Positions 1-11,615 of a stretch of 64,000 nucleotides of DNA are shown here, piece by piece. Source of the stretch: Eumeta japonica (lineage: Eukaryota; Arthropoda; Insecta; Lepidoptera; Psychidae); contig BGZK01000711.1 in assembly GCA_005406025.1 (NCBI GenBank), forward strand, positions 1-64,000, written 5' to 3'. Each line of letters begins with the position of its first letter. Within the stretch, counting starts at the first letter, position 1. Position numbers and translations under genes: made by a program. The notes beneath the pieces were generated by a model. It saw nothing but the letters and a program-made list of their open reading frames with translations, did no database searches and had not been told where the DNA came from.

Positions 1-1113
1 CCACTTTTTTTGTAATTAAAATTTTATGGTTGTAATACACAAGAAAAAGTACAGTATCAAAATAAAGTACAATTTATTTTTCTTTATTATAACATTTAAA
101 ATATATTTTTATTGCTTTTGCAGTTTGCATTAAATTAGTATCTCGACTAAACAATTGCACAGCATCATTACAATCTATATTTAAATTAAATTAAATGAGT
201 AATTCATTTTTATCAAATTTAAAATGCTTTGTTTCTTTTGTCTCGCCATTTGCTATTCATAACAGAAAACACTCTTTCTGTGAATGCGGACGTGGCGGGA
301 ATAGAAAACAAAAATAAAATTACTATACACAAGTCTTAAAATTATCATGACTCTATTAAATACTTGCTGCCATTTCCATTTTTCGATAGTTCTGTTGCAA
401 ATCCTTAGAGGTACATATCTGATTATGAAGTTGGTTTAATAAAGCAATTTCTCCATAAAGATCATCCATATGTAAATTAAGTTTTTGCAGATTTAAATTT
501 TCAATAATGTTAATAATATTATGACATTAAATATTTCTCTTTAATATTTAAGTGTAAATAACCAGTTTGTCTTATTAAAATCGACCATTTATTTAGGTAC
601 TCTAAGGCTTTGTCAATAAACAATAAAAAATTGTGTGAACTTTTCTAGTCTGTTCCGATGATAACAGTTTAATTTTTTTGCCTGTTTCATAGCCAAGAAG
701 AGATCTTGTTTTCTTTGTGCCAATCCATCTCTAAGATTAACCATAATTCCAGAAATACCTAAAATTTTAATGTAGTTGCCTTCTAGGCATTTAACAGCTT
801 TATTAAATAAATTTAATAACTAACTACAAAATGCAAATAAATTTCAATCGTATCATTCTCAGTTTCATTTAGCGTCAATAAATTTTGTAACACCACTGGA
901 CACCAGTCTAAATTTAAAATGTAGGCTCTAATAGGTAACCAATTTAACAATAACGACAAAATATTTACGATAAAACTTTTCAAAAGCATAAATAAATCAC
1001 ATCATGCCAAATAAAGTATTTTCGTGTACTTTATTGTTCTCATAAAGTATAGAGTACAATTACCTGAAATAACGTACAATACTTTATTATAAAGTACGGG
1101 TGGCAACCCTAGT
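1..1113 (-). mobile_element. hAT-type DNA transposon, nearly complete relic
   Basis: The right edge reads GGGTGGCAACCCTAG at about 1099-1113, whose complement begins CTAGGGTTGCCACCC, a usual hAT terminal repeat. The window opens with CCACTTTTTT, which fits the inner part of the matching left terminal repeat, so only a few bases appear to lie outside the window. Both edges also share AAAGTAC-type sequence just inside (about 45-75 and 1020-1098). The interior holds a broken transposase on the minus strand. The element lies against a dispersed repeat whose relative is at 61255. The family call rests on the terminal motif plus the C-terminal transposase motif; the 8-bp target duplication cannot be checked because the left flank is missing. 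Confidence 0.7.
219..960 (-). pseudogene. hAT transposase remnant (C-terminal half)
   Basis: Minus-strand translation gives a frame ending at a stop at 219-221 with TSAFTERVFSVMNSKWRDK, matching the hAT C-terminal dimerisation motif (serine, alanine, x, x, glutamate, arginine, then F S x M). Upstream pieces in other frames read like the body of the same transposase: one with MVNLRDGLAQRKQDLF near 740 and one with ALEYLNKW near 590. Stops and frameshifts separate them, so no functional protein is possible. The N-terminal BED finger and first catalytic residues are not visible. The relation to ZBED/KIAA-type hAT proteins is inferred from remembered family motifs. Confidence 0.65.
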
Positions 1114-1450
1114 CATGTCCGACCGTCCGTATGTCACATGCATTTTACTTAAAAACTACAAGATGTATATTGATTAAAATCGGAGTAAATGTGTTTTGTA
1201 TTAGCCGATACTTAGTTTAGTAATTAAATAAAAATAGTAAATATTTCTAGGGGGGGCATGTATATAACAAAAACTGAAAAAAATATTTTTTCAGCAAACA
1301 TCAACGTGTGGCACATAAATCGAAAACTCTTTTAAAAGCATTTTAGGGTTTCTAAGCAATTTTATTGACTAAAATTTTTGGGTATTAATCACTCCAAAAT
1401 TAGTAGAAATTATCCTTCCGCTTTATTTTTTAAACCTTATGTTCGAAAAA
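1107..1450 (+). repeat. Dispersed repeat, copy 1 (partner at 61255-61690)
   Basis: Direct comparison shows shared blocks with 61255-61690 in the same orientation: a GTCCGACCG..TGTCACA block, then TAGCCGATACTTAGTTTAGTAATTAAAT against TAAGCCGCTACTTAGTTTGGTAGTTAAAT, a run of G, and TTTTCAGCAAA..TGTGGCACAT. No coding potential is seen. The left end is cut by the hAT element, which seems to have inserted into it. Class unknown. Confidence 0.6.
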
Positions 1451-1649
1451 TATGAAAATTATAAAATACCTATAATACATATTAGTGAGATCATCATAAA
1501 AAATATTTAGTTCCAATTTACATACATTACACAATATAATTGTTCAAACACTTATAACTGGAGAATAGCTGGACCGATTTTTAATTTAATAAATAGTAAT
1601 GTTACGTGTAAAGTGGAATGTATAAAAAATCAGTAGGTATGGATTATGT

Positions 1650-1850
1650 TTATTTTTCAACAACTTTTAAGCTATCGCTTTATATTGCTTTAAAAAACAT
1701 CAGTCATGTAAACCAAATAGCTACGAATATATAGGGGCTGTGGTTATATCATCAATGTGTATAAATTGGCCCTATAAAAAAATCCATATAAACAAGACGA
1801 AAGAATACATTTTATGCCTACGGGGGCGGAGCCGCGGGCAAAAGCTAGTT
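1650..1850 (+). repeat. Lepidopteran dispersed repeat 3' end with GC core
   Basis: The stretch ends with GGCGGAGCCGCGGGC (1825-1839) followed by AAAAGCTAGTT. The same core occurs near 30167-30182 and 62979-62993, and inverted near 7785-7809 and 50837-50869. Such ends are very common in moth and butterfly genomes and probably mark a short retroelement (SINE or LINE 3' module). No gene is seen here. Confidence 0.5.
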
Positions 1851-1970
1851 GATCTATAAAAAAGAAAAGATGCACAGTCTCGACCTCAAAAACGGCCGCT
1901 GTAAACGGGTGCTATAACAGAGTTTAGCACTCATTGCATTCAGTGTAGTTTCGTCGTACCTTCCGCTACG

Positions 1971-2070
1971 ATGTCGAAGTGTTCTGTTAAAAAATGCAAA
2001 AATAACATGTAAAAAGCTATGAAAAAAATGATTTTTATTTCTTTTGACAAGAAAAATTTAGTTTGTTTAT
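1971..2070 (+). pseudogene. THAP-like zinc-finger start, broken
   Basis: The frame from the ATG at 1971 begins M-S-K-C-S-V-K-K-C-K-N-N and hits a stop after about 13 codons, continuing in frame towards ISFDKKNLVCL. The C-x4-C spacing after the start methionine and the following F resemble the beginning of a THAP domain, the C2CH DNA-binding finger of P-element-type transposases and their host-domesticated relatives. The equivalent frame in copy B starts M-A-K-C-F-D-K-N and lacks the second cysteine. Only the first third of a THAP domain could be present. Confidence 0.35.
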
Positions 2071-2571
2071 AATAGGTGTTCAAGAACGTATTATAATGGG
2101 TATTCGATGACCATTTTGTATTTCTTCATTTAAAGTAGCATCAAATGCCAATATATAAACCGACTTAAAAGAAATATATCTGAGCAACACCGGTCTCGTA
2201 TTTCTTGCGTTATCACTGTATTTGGTCGCTTAACAATACAGACTGTTCTTATGGGGTCGCATTATTTAGTTTTTAATTTATTATTTGTTTTATATTTATA
2301 CAAATCTTAAAATTAGTTCTAAAAGGAAATCACACAATAGATTAAACCTATTCCAAAAATATTATGTTTATTACATTTGAATTCGTTTTATTTTGCAAAT
2401 TATATATAAATATTATGTTTATCAAAAAATATGTTAATGTTTGACTAATTGTTTTCTTATTTTATTACATAAATAATGTAAGAAAGTTGTATTTTACTAT
2501 AATCTATACACTTTAGAAATTAACAAGTTTTTTCATGTATATGTTAACCGATATTATGAAATTAAAGATTC

Positions 2572-3231
2572 TGTTCGGGACCTGGTACACTTTGTGCGCT
2601 GGCCGCAACCGCCGATGAGGATCTGCAGCCAGCGGAGTTTTAATAAAAGACCTTGTACTTTACTTATTGACCCAGGAGCAGAGTTTCGTTTGACTTGTAT
2701 TTACTAATGTAAGGATGCAAGTGGAAGTGAGAGATATCGGGACTAATCCTATATTTATATTACTATTACACGTGTTCCCGATATCCCTGCTTTTTAACGA
2801 TTTTTAACGGTTGTTAACGGTCAAACGATACCCCGCTCCCCGTTTGCTCTTTATTTAAAATAACACTATATTTACATGATTTGTTTATAAATTTTTACAG
2901 GATTAGCTATATGACCCTATTTTCTCAGTCAAAATCAGATCTACTATGATCAGCGACGCACACAATCGGACTAAAATTTTGTTCTATTGTCTATATATAT
3001 GACCCCCCCCTTCCCCACTTCATCATTATATATTAAATTTGCGCGGGAAAGGAGCCCTCACTTCTAGTGCATGCGTCGCCGACCATACATCCCTATATTT
3101 AATAATAAGACAAATAGAATATTTTTATTAGGCAAATATAATGACTTTGGCCGCTCTTTATACGAGGAAATTATATAATAAATTAATTACAGGTCATTAT
3201 AAACGAATATCTATTACGGCCGTTCCGAACA
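2572..3231 (+). mobile_element. Solo LTR inserted in the THAP element
   Basis: The insert begins TGTTCGGGACC and ends GTTCCGAACA, so it has TG..CA ends within short inverted repeats. It is flanked by a perfect 5-bp direct repeat GATTC (2567-2571 and 3232-3236). The inverted copy B near 28570 shows the uninterrupted site with one GATTC. A polyadenylation-like AATAAA lies at about 2643, and the GC-rich start contrasts with the AT-rich host element. No gag or pol sequence adjoins it, so it is most simply a solo LTR left by LTR-LTR recombination. Superfamily (BEL/Pao or Ty3/gypsy) is not determined. Confidence 0.75.
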
Positions 3232-3621
3232 GATTCATATGAATTTTAATCTTAGGTGATTACTACATTAAGTCGTATTATGAAGAAAAATATACTCTGG
3301 TTCTTTTCATATGTTCAATCAAAAAACAATAATAAAAAATTAAACTAATATTAAACCACTCCACTGATATCTTGTTTTAGAACAGCATGAGTCAATTGTA
3401 AAAAAATAGGATTTATTATTTTTAGCAACAAATGATCGTTACTTGTTCTCTTTGCAGTTAAACATGAACTTTACGTTAATAACGTTACTTCCGTCTTTTA
3501 GTTTCCCGCTGCAAAATGGGACCGTAAAATGTAGACGGAGACACCAACTACACTCTGAGCCATTTTTAGACGTAAAAATAGTAAGCGACTGTCCCTCTTC
3601 TCTTTTTATACATCTATGTCT

Positions 3622-4361
3622 ATAGTACCTTCATTTGTAGTAACGGCTTCGGAACTCTACATTGAGCATGGTCCAACATCCCCTTGGCTGGCTTTTTTAA
3701 AAGTGTCATTACTTTGTTTGCCTCGTAATCCTAATGTATTATGAAAATATTTTTATCGTTTTCGGATTAGAAGGCTCGAATGCAAAAGAGTATTCGAACC
3801 TTTTCAAACGTAACAAACACGTGTACGGTGAAATAACAAAAATGAAAATACTTTAAGTAACCACAAGAGGACTTTTCAAACGAACTCGGCTCGTCGGCAA
3901 CAAAAGATCTCGTGCGCGCGGCTTGCTCCTACCGAATACAAATATATTTTTCGGATTCTGTAACCAAAAAAAAGTAATTCTTTGTATCCGTACATTACTA
4001 ATCTTCATACAAACGTTAGCATAACGCAAGTTTAAATTGAACAATGGAAAATTTACTTAGGAACCATGACAAATTCCACATCATATCTTGCAACACTTGG
4101 TCGAAACGCCAAGAAAAAATTGTTCAGTTATAATAATTAGAATTAGATTAACCTAAAACTTCGAGTTTCAAGCGTTATCAGCCGGACGCGATCGTGAGTG
4201 ACCAAAATATGTTAAATGATCACAATGTACAAAGGGTTAACAGTTACCTACATGCTTAAAACGTGTTCTTGTAAGAATGCAATAAGCTCATCAATAAAAA
4301 TTATTTAAAAAAACCAGCTGCGATTTGGTAAGAGTGGCTGGTTAAAGGGCTGATGAATTGA
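3622..4361. other. AT-rich intergenic DNA, nothing recognised
   Basis: Only short chance reading frames are present, none with a recognisable motif. No repeat shared with the rest of the window was found. Confidence 0.5.
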
Positions 4362-4935
4362 TTCGTTCGTATCGTTAGCTAGGAGAAACTGAAGGACTAG
4401 CAAGCGTCAGCTTAACTTTCATTAATAATATACTCATAAATGTGCAGTTTATTTTTACATGGGTAAATTCTTAAAACAAAAAAGCGCTCGACTCCGTGGA
4501 CAACTAAGGCATAGCTTGTTTTGTATTCAAGTCACGTAAGCACTGACAGCTTAAAAAAATTATGCACGGTTTTCCGACGCGAAAATTCATGATCTATCTT
4601 GCATTAGCTGGCGCATTAAATGTTGAACCGCGCAAAAAGTGTCTGTTATCCCAACGAACACTCTTAAAATATTCTTCGCTGAAATCACGACAGAGGTCGC
4701 CCTAGCGACCACCGTGACATTGGCCGAGAGTACTAGTCGGGCCGGGGTAAGATTTTGAAGTGGTTTAATCTAATACAGCGTCCGGTAATCCTCTAGGGTA
4801 TATTGGCGTTAAATTTCTTTTTATTCACTACAAAAATACTTTCGCATCACATACATTTTTGACTTTGCGTTTACGAATAGGAATGGAGCCGGATGGTGCA
4901 CAAATAACAAAAATAAATAAAAAATGAAACATGAA
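4362..4935. repeat. Dispersed element, copy A (uninterrupted)
   Basis: This stretch matches 31874-32885 in the same orientation over long, nearly identical blocks, including GCGCTCGACTCCGTGGACAA and the block from AATTATGCA to TTGAAGTGGTTTAATCT. It lacks the ~500 bp insert present in the other copy, so it shows the empty site. A segment at about 4790-4877 is absent from the other copy. No intact coding region. The high similarity suggests a fairly recent family; class unknown. Confidence 0.65.
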
Positions 4936-6756
4936 AATGTCCGACGGCCCGTTCGCGCAAATCATGCCGGTTGTGTTCGTGCTCGTGCGAATCGACTTCG
5001 CAGCGATCCTTTCAAACGTTTTATTTGTCTTCTTCGATGAAAATTAAAAACAAATTATTATAATTTTCCCGAAAACGGAAAGTTACATGACCATAAAGTA
5101 ATTGAAAAATTAATTTAAAAATGTAATTGATTGCCCTATTTTTCAAAAACCTTTTCTCTTAAACCGACTCCTTTGGTCGTAATTAATTTTTAAAACAGGC
5201 CGATATTTTTTCTTCTAAGTAAATTAATTTTGATTTTCTTTTTTGCAATAGTATTACTGTAAAATTTTATTTCTTAAGTTTAACGCGTGTTGTGTATTAC
5301 AAGATCTATTGTAAAATAAACTTTAACAAAAAGTAACTTTCACAAAGTTAGTTTTAAACTGAAAATTTATCTTAAGAGTGACTTTTTATTACAAATGAGT
5401 TGTAAAAAAGGCGATGGAAGAGGCTCTAAGACTTGATTTCACTCTCCAACGTTAGTAATTAAGAGGTCGTTATTTTACATTTTGTTTCTTTTTCGTATAA
5501 ACTAGATCTTAGTTTTTATTGACAGCCCGTTAATTGTTAAAATATTAAATCCAGAGTCGCTAACGGCAATGTCTAAAACGTATAGCATAATTATCAACCT
5601 TACATATAATATTTAAATAATAGTATATGCTTTAAGCTGACGGGAACAGATGACCTTCTGCACAAATAGAGAGTCGTGGAAGAATTGGCTACTGCCAAAG
5701 AAAGATGTCTATGCTCTAATACGATCAATATTACTGACAACTTTATGGTTTCATAAACAAATTTACTAAAGGACCTGCAGACTTTTGAAATGTTAATAAA
5801 GATAAGCAAAGAAAAGGGTTGTTATTTAACTGACTTATGGGAATTAATTAATATAATTTTATAGTCTAATATGGGTGCTATAATTTATTTCGAATTTTCA
5901 CAATAGAGTTTTTGCTATTATTTCATAATAATCATTTTTAAAACTTATATTTAAATTAAGGTTCAAACGGACATAAGGCAATGTCAATTGAAAACCGAGA
6001 TGAAAACGTTCACGATCAAAAGTATTTTGAAAGGTAAGTGGTAAAAAATACATAATTATATATTGACGCATTCCTTTAACCTATAACACTCGTAATAGAT
6101 CTACTTTACCATTCGGTATTTTACAAATACTTCAAAATTAAGGAATCTTTACTACTTCATGTATTTAAGCGTTCGCCCTCTTGAAGTGTATTTGTACATT
6201 TTTAAAATGCACTATTGTTTTGAATTAAATTATAATATTGAGCTAAAGACATTTTTGGTTTATTTGTCTCCACTGTTTGGTTGTATAGCTTCTACTACGC
6301 GGATAAAGCCTTTATCAAAGTAGTTGAAAAATCGGAAAATAATTTTTAAATTATATTTTCCCTCATTTCCTTAATTAAATCTCTTTCACTTCATAAAAAA
6401 GGGAAGTAAATATAGTAAATAAATATCTCTATTACTTTTATAGTTACTAAAAAATAACTACAAAAATAATAAAGATATTTATGTTTTAAGCTACCAATTA
6501 GCGAGATGTAGTACTACAAAATATTGACGTCAACTTTCAGTGGGATCTCATACTCATCTTTTCAAGACGAAGACAAACTGTTATCAAGCTATCTCTTGCA
6601 GCAAAAACAGGGCTTTTGTGACTCATCCTTTCGTTGTTTTTAATTGATTTAAGGTTTCTTTCATTATTCCGTTATCGTATCTGGTCTCTTTTTCCATTTT
6701 ATCAAGAAATTTGATATATTTATATGCATTCATAATAAAATTTTACATTAATACTT
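4936..6756. other. AT-rich intergenic DNA, nothing recognised
   Basis: Low GC with short unsupported frames on both strands. Nothing with codon bias or a domain motif was found. Confidence 0.5.
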
Positions 6757-7085
6757 CTAGATGTCCTTGGCACTTTGAGGAAAATTAGTAATGTTTTTTA
6801 TAGTATTTTCGAAGGGCAAACAAACATGCGAACCACCAGAGTGTAGGTGATCACCGCCGTTCAAAGACACTTGCAATTCTAAAGCAGTCGCCAGTACGTC
6901 ACCGGCTTCTCGAGTTAGGATAGGATATCTGATCGAGAAGGGCATGGGCTGATGGAGAGGGAGTGGGGTGATAGAGGAGGAGGGAGTGGACCATCGTAAT
7001 TCGCACTCGACAAACAAAGCGCAACAGCAGAAGCCGGTCCGGTCTCACCTGTCGCGCCAGCCCGTTTCCGTGTTGCAGCATAAGG
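6757..7085 (-). repeat. Unclassified repeat fragment
   Basis: GC-rich compared with its flanks. The block TATAGTATTTTCGAAGGG (about 6798-6815) recurs inverted near 57910-57930. Both fragments encode similar short peptides at that edge (SHVCLPFENTIKN here, SHASFPFENTIEN there), which marks them as relics of one dispersed family. No function is assigned. Confidence 0.45.
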
Positions 7086-7780
7086 TCACGGCTCTACCAT
7101 AGCAAAATTATTTATATCTTCCATTTGCAGCCAAGTAAATACGCTTATTTTCATTTGTAACGCTTTGGCAGTTTTGACGTTGGAAGTTATTATTAAAATC
7201 TGCTCTATTTTGTGTTTTCAGTGTCAATAACATAACCCGTAACATATTTCATAACTGAACGTAAGATCGGTACGGTTTACAGGCGTTTCCTGAAAGGACA
7301 GTATGTTTTAAATCTATTTACTCAACTACGACTGGAGGGTAATGTTTTTAACGCGTATGTGGGCAGGCATGTGTGATTGTGACTATGTACCATCTACAGC
7401 GTAAACCCCCCTTCTTCAATTTGAACAGATGAGGTACCGTTAGGTTCGTATAGCTTCCAGGAGCGCTGTAGGATACATGGAGTCAACATAAATATAAAAA
7501 AGCGGACGCTGGTAGCCGTTTTGACGCATTCGACAACAACAAACCTCGTACATCCTGAAAGATTAAACCTATTTGGACAAACAAAATAAACGAGATGTCC
7601 TTAGATACGTACTTGTAATCCCGAGGAAATATTTGCTATATTTTTTATTTTTATTTCTGAGAAGACTTTTTTATTTAGTTCAGTTAAGCAATTATTAGTA
7701 ATATATTTGGTGCATGCTTGAGCTGCAAGTAGTCGTTGATCGTTTAAGTAGGTAGACATACTCAAATTTTACAACAAACT
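7086..7780. other. Intergenic DNA, nothing recognised
   Basis: No sustained reading frame, RNA gene or internal repeat was found. Confidence 0.45.
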
Positions 7781-7784
7781 ATAT

Positions 7785-8105
7785 TCCGCCCGCGACTTCG
7801 CCCGTGTGGTGATATAATTAACATTTTCATCTCGCATATTGGCTGATTATGTTCTAAATCATGTTTCCGATCTCTATTCCATTCCCGATTTTGATTCTAA
7901 TCCTGCTCTTGATTCGAAGCTCGGTTTTGATCTAATTAGATTCCGATTCATGTCCCGGTTTAGATCCAGATCTCGTTCCAAATTTTGATCTAGATTTTGG
8001 TTCTCATTCCGATCCTTTTCTCGATCTTGATTCTGTTTCTAGTCCCAAATTCGATTTCAACCTTATTCCCTTTCTAGATTTCGATCTCTTCCGTTCTCAA
8101 CATTC
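7785..8105 (-). repeat. GC-core repeat with degenerate GATCG-rich array
   Basis: On the minus strand the segment is a loose array of GGAATCGAGA-like units ending in the CGGGCGAAGTCGCGGGCGGAA core at 7785-7809. The same two-part build (GATCG-rich array, then GC core) occurs at 29877-30195 and 62735-63005. Probably a non-coding moth retroelement. Confidence 0.55.
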
Positions 8106-8438
8106 AATTCCACTACCAGTTACGGTTATGAGTTGCGCAAAGCCGACGCAAATGCTAATTCTAAAATAAAACTTGGGCTACATTATTTGGGAATAGGGTA
8201 GCTCTCTAAAAATAATGGAATTTTTAGAATCTGTAGCAGTACAAATATTCAGATGAAGCCAAGGTGAAATGTCAAATTTTCGGGAGTTTTTTATTAGTGA
8301 ATGAATTTTCAGAACCGGTTCAGTATTTCAGTTCAATGGTACAAATACGCATACGAAACCGGGGACGATTGCTGGTTTCCTTTTTCAGAAACCTTCCCGT
8401 TCGCACGTACGACAAATCGCCATACAGCATATCGGTTT

Positions 8439-8740
8439 TGTGACGGGCCGGGCGCACGCGTATGAAGCGCTTAACGGCCCGTTTCTGTTTTTGCTGATCG
8501 GTTAACTATTCGTAGGAGCGGCGCCTTACTAACTTAGGTCGTCAAAATAATACCTCTGAACACTAGGTGTCTATAGAGGTGCAGAGTTTCACTTCCGATA
8601 TGCTGAAACGTATCCTATGTGAGTATATAGAATACTATATTTAGTAGTTAGCAATACTATAATTAGTAGACTATAGATTACGTGCAGTACTGGGATAGTA
8701 CAGGCTAAATGCAGAATACAGCTGCATTCTCATACTATTT
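8439..8740 (-). repeat. LINE 3' untranslated end, copy 1
   Basis: Nearly the same sequence occurs at 59621-59895 in the same orientation, starting at TGTGACGGGCCGGGCGCACG in both. Here it lies directly downstream (minus strand) of LINE coding debris, so it is that element's 3' untranslated region. The shared sharp edge at the TGTGACGG end is the retrotransposon 3' terminus. Confidence 0.7.
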
Positions 8741-9905
8741 CTTCCAATTTCTCGATTCGGCCCTTCAGAGAGCAACCAATTAGACAGGTCGAATATAGAC
8801 TAATGGAATTGAAGTGGACGTCCGTTTGTAGGTCATCCGCGACCTCAATGGTCGCAGGCGCGGGCGAAGAAATTACTGTTGCCACATCCCCATGCGTCTT
8901 CTCGTCGGGGATACGACCCCGACGGATCCAGGTGATAGTGACCCCCTGGCAAGGGTCCGTTTCGTGTAGTCCCATCTCTCACAGCGCAGCTTTAGCCTTA
9001 AGAAGAGGCGTCTTAAAGAGTTCTCTAGGGAGATTCGGCAGCTCGGCGACCTCTTGTGCATTGGTGCAATATTCCGGAGGAATTCATAGAGGCCCAGGTT
9101 GGCGATGTCATACATCCAGCGAGCAATGTGCTGAATGAATTCTTCTAGGGTTTCGATACAGAGGTCGGGAGCGATTACGTCATTTAAGACATACCGTCCC
9201 GCTACCACGATAATCCTTAGGGCGATGCTCTGTTGGGCTTGGATTCACTTTCTCTGTGATATGGAGCAGAGTATGTTCCATGCTGGTACTGCGTACGTGA
9301 GCCGAGAACGGATTTAGCCTTTATACAGGGCAACTTTGGCTCGGAGCGGTAGGTACGATCGAAGAACTGGGCGTAGCATACTCCGCGCGGCTCTGCTCTG
9401 GTAGATGACATGCTTCACCTGAGCGGCCATGCCCATGGAGCGATTAATATGTACACTCAGATATCTTACCTCAATGTCTTACCTTAGCCATTCCACTTCC
9501 TGTCCTCGAAGTCTCAGCTTCGGTGGCATGGTACGCTGTTGGCCGGTCAATAAGGCCGCCGTCTTCTCACATTCACGGCGACACGCTATTTGTCCAGCCA
9601 GGCTGGTAGTAGGTCGAGGACCCTCTGAATCTTAGCCACTGCGAGCTCAGCCCGACGAGATGATGCTAAATAAGCATTGTCGTCTGCATATAATGCCAGC
9701 ACGACGTCCTCCTCCCAGTCTTGCAATTGGCCTGTGAGAGTGGGGATGTCATCCGTGAACACTGCGTACAGACACGGCGATAGGCAGCTTCGTTGTGGTA
9801 CTCCGGCGCGGATGGGTCGCGGGTTCCAAGTCACGTCCTCGATTGTTACGAAGAATCTGAGGCCCTCCAGGAAAGACGATACTGTCTGCACGAGCATAGG
9901 CGAGA
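8741..9905 (-). pseudogene. Jockey-like LINE reverse transcriptase, 5'-truncated and broken
   Basis: Minus-strand frames give the late part of a non-LTR reverse transcriptase. The piece at 9586-9897 has AGVPQRSCLSPCLYAVFTDD and then LYADDNAYL, the YADD catalytic box. Its first motif carries R where the family has G (PQG). The piece at 8873-9208 reads VAGRYVLNDVIAPDL, the usual jockey-clade C-terminus. The stretch between them, at about 9217-9585, is shifted in frame. Endonuclease and early RT motifs are missing, as expected for a 5'-truncated insertion. The element is dead. The jockey-clade assignment is from remembered motif similarity. Confidence 0.8.
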
Positions 9906-10768
9906 TCTATGAAGTGGCCCGGATCTCAAAATATGTCCTCGATCAGAAACGGTACCATCGAGACAGCTATGTTATTTTCTGACATCGATTCTGGGCCGTA
10001 TCCTAATGAGCGCCGCTATCTGGTGCCGCTAAACGACTACTTTTAGCAGTCGGTAACCCTACCGTCATAAGGGCCGCCGACATCTATGTCATATGATCAG
10101 CTATCTGAATAATTATCGTGGTACTAAACTGCATACATGTTCAATGCGTTTCGGAAGTAAAACTCATGTAAACTCATGTCTTTACTTACAAATAATCTAT
10201 ATGTACAAAAACTATGCTGTTATGTACGTTTCGCTATAAATTGCACCGAAAAAGCGATGTTTTTTATACATGACTTACGAGTTCGAAATTCCTCTATACA
10301 AATCATATAGCAAAAAATAAAATAACTAATATGTTCACGTCATGCGTACGTCGGGGTGCCCAGGAACGATTCCGTCGCGAACAGGTTTCATAGTAATCAG
10401 ATGGATAATTTATGTACACAAAGAAAACGAATAAAGAAATAAATAAGGTGTAATATGCTTTTATTTAAAAAAAATGTGATATAATATATCTATAAAATGG
10501 TATATTTTTATCAGAATTAAATTCTTTTTAACTTTTTAGTTCTTTTCATTAACAAGTAATAAAAGCTTGCCTAAAAAAAATTTTTATTTTCCAAGTACGT
10601 TTTATAAGTTAGCTGACTATTGCACGATAACCGGTGATTGGTAATGTTTGTGAATAGGCTGTCCAACGATACTCACGTCAGGGGATAAACGAGAAAAACC
10701 ATCCCCTCTTTACGGATAAGTTTATTTTGATCATTTTCTGACTGATGTCTTTATCACCTCGTTGTTTG
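9906..10768. other. Intergenic DNA, nothing recognised
   Basis: Continuation beyond the LINE break shows no reverse-transcriptase similarity. It contains AT-rich runs only. Confidence 0.4.
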
Positions 10769-10784
10769 TTGTGTGTGTGTGTGT

Positions 10785-10836
<52 letters not shown>

Positions 10837-10848
10837 TGTGTATGCGCG
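10769..10848 (+). repeat. (GT)n microsatellite
   Basis: An almost pure GT run of about 80 bp with one GG break near 10785 and one A interruption. It is followed by imperfect GT/GC-rich sequence to about 10940. Confidence 0.95.
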
Positions 10849-11102
10849 TGGGCATGCGTGCATGAGTATATGTGTGTATATATACATTCTTAAACCTGCG
10901 CGTGCGTAGGTGAGTGTGTGCGTGCATGCATGTGTGTATGCATTTGCCAGGCTTATAAAGAAGTTTATATATGTAAGGTTGCAATTTTAATATCAGCCTT
11001 TGTAGCCCAACCGTTGTATTAACTACTGGTTCATTTATTATCGACACTAGCGGTTTAGTCTTGATCAGTCTCAACTGTCAACGTCGTCGTCATCACGGTT
11101 GC

Positions 11103-11162
<60 letters not shown>
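11103..11162. repeat. (AT)n microsatellite
   Basis: A perfect alternating AT run of about 58 bp. A shorter one lies at about 11357-11376. Confidence 0.95.
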
Positions 11163-11165
<3 letters not shown>

Positions 11166-11539
11166 TGTAAAATTTTTCATATGCAGACATACATACACAA
11201 TTCTTGCATGTTAAAACATTCTCATGTTATTTGTCCAAGTGCCATTCTATATACTTTTTCAGCAGTTAGTTAATTCGGTAAAACATGTCCACCTAAGTAA
11301 GTAACACTAAAATCTTTTTATATTTTTAGATCTCGTCATGTTTCTTATTGATATATTTGTATATATATATATATATGCGACATATGCGATTCGTAGAGGA
11401 TCATTACATTGAGTGTTTTATTGTGTCCCAAATATTATTCCTTTATTTTTTAAACTGAAAAAAAATGATTTCCAATTATTATTCTACCACTTTGTCGGCG
11501 TAATTAATATGTATACCCATGCCACATTATGGCTTTCTA

Positions 11540-11615
11540 CTTTCAAAAGGCTCTGAGCCAAACCACGGACAGACACACGGACGGACAACTATAAAGATTC
11601 CTTATGGAACCCTGA
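11540..11615 (-). repeat. Fragment of the GTCCGTCCGT dispersed repeat
   Basis: The complement reads AGGGTTCCATAAGGAATC then GTCCGTCCGTGTGTCTGTCC, similar to the start of the longer copy at 37868. Only the 5' part is present. Confidence 0.45.

Larger units (their letters stand above)
1848..3621 (+). mobile_element. THAP-type DNA transposon, copy A, with nested solo LTR
   Basis: This region matches 28186-29265 in inverted orientation along nearly its whole length once the 660-bp LTR at 2572-3231 is removed. Its ends are imperfect inverted repeats of about 28 bp: GATCTATAAAAAAGAAAAGA at the left, and the complement of the right end begins GATGTATAAAAAGAGAAGAG. Close to the left end is a short frame with a THAP-like cysteine pattern. 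No transposase catalytic domain remains, so this is a non-autonomous or deleted copy. Assignment to a P-element-like or other THAP-carrying family is inference; no convincing target duplication was found. Confidence 0.6.

Noticed and set aside
8803..9138. Plus-strand 111-codon frame
   Set aside because: It is the antisense shadow of the LINE coding debris on the minus strand.
10754..11074. Minus-strand frame rich in His-Thr
   Set aside because: Translation of the GT microsatellite, not a protein gene.
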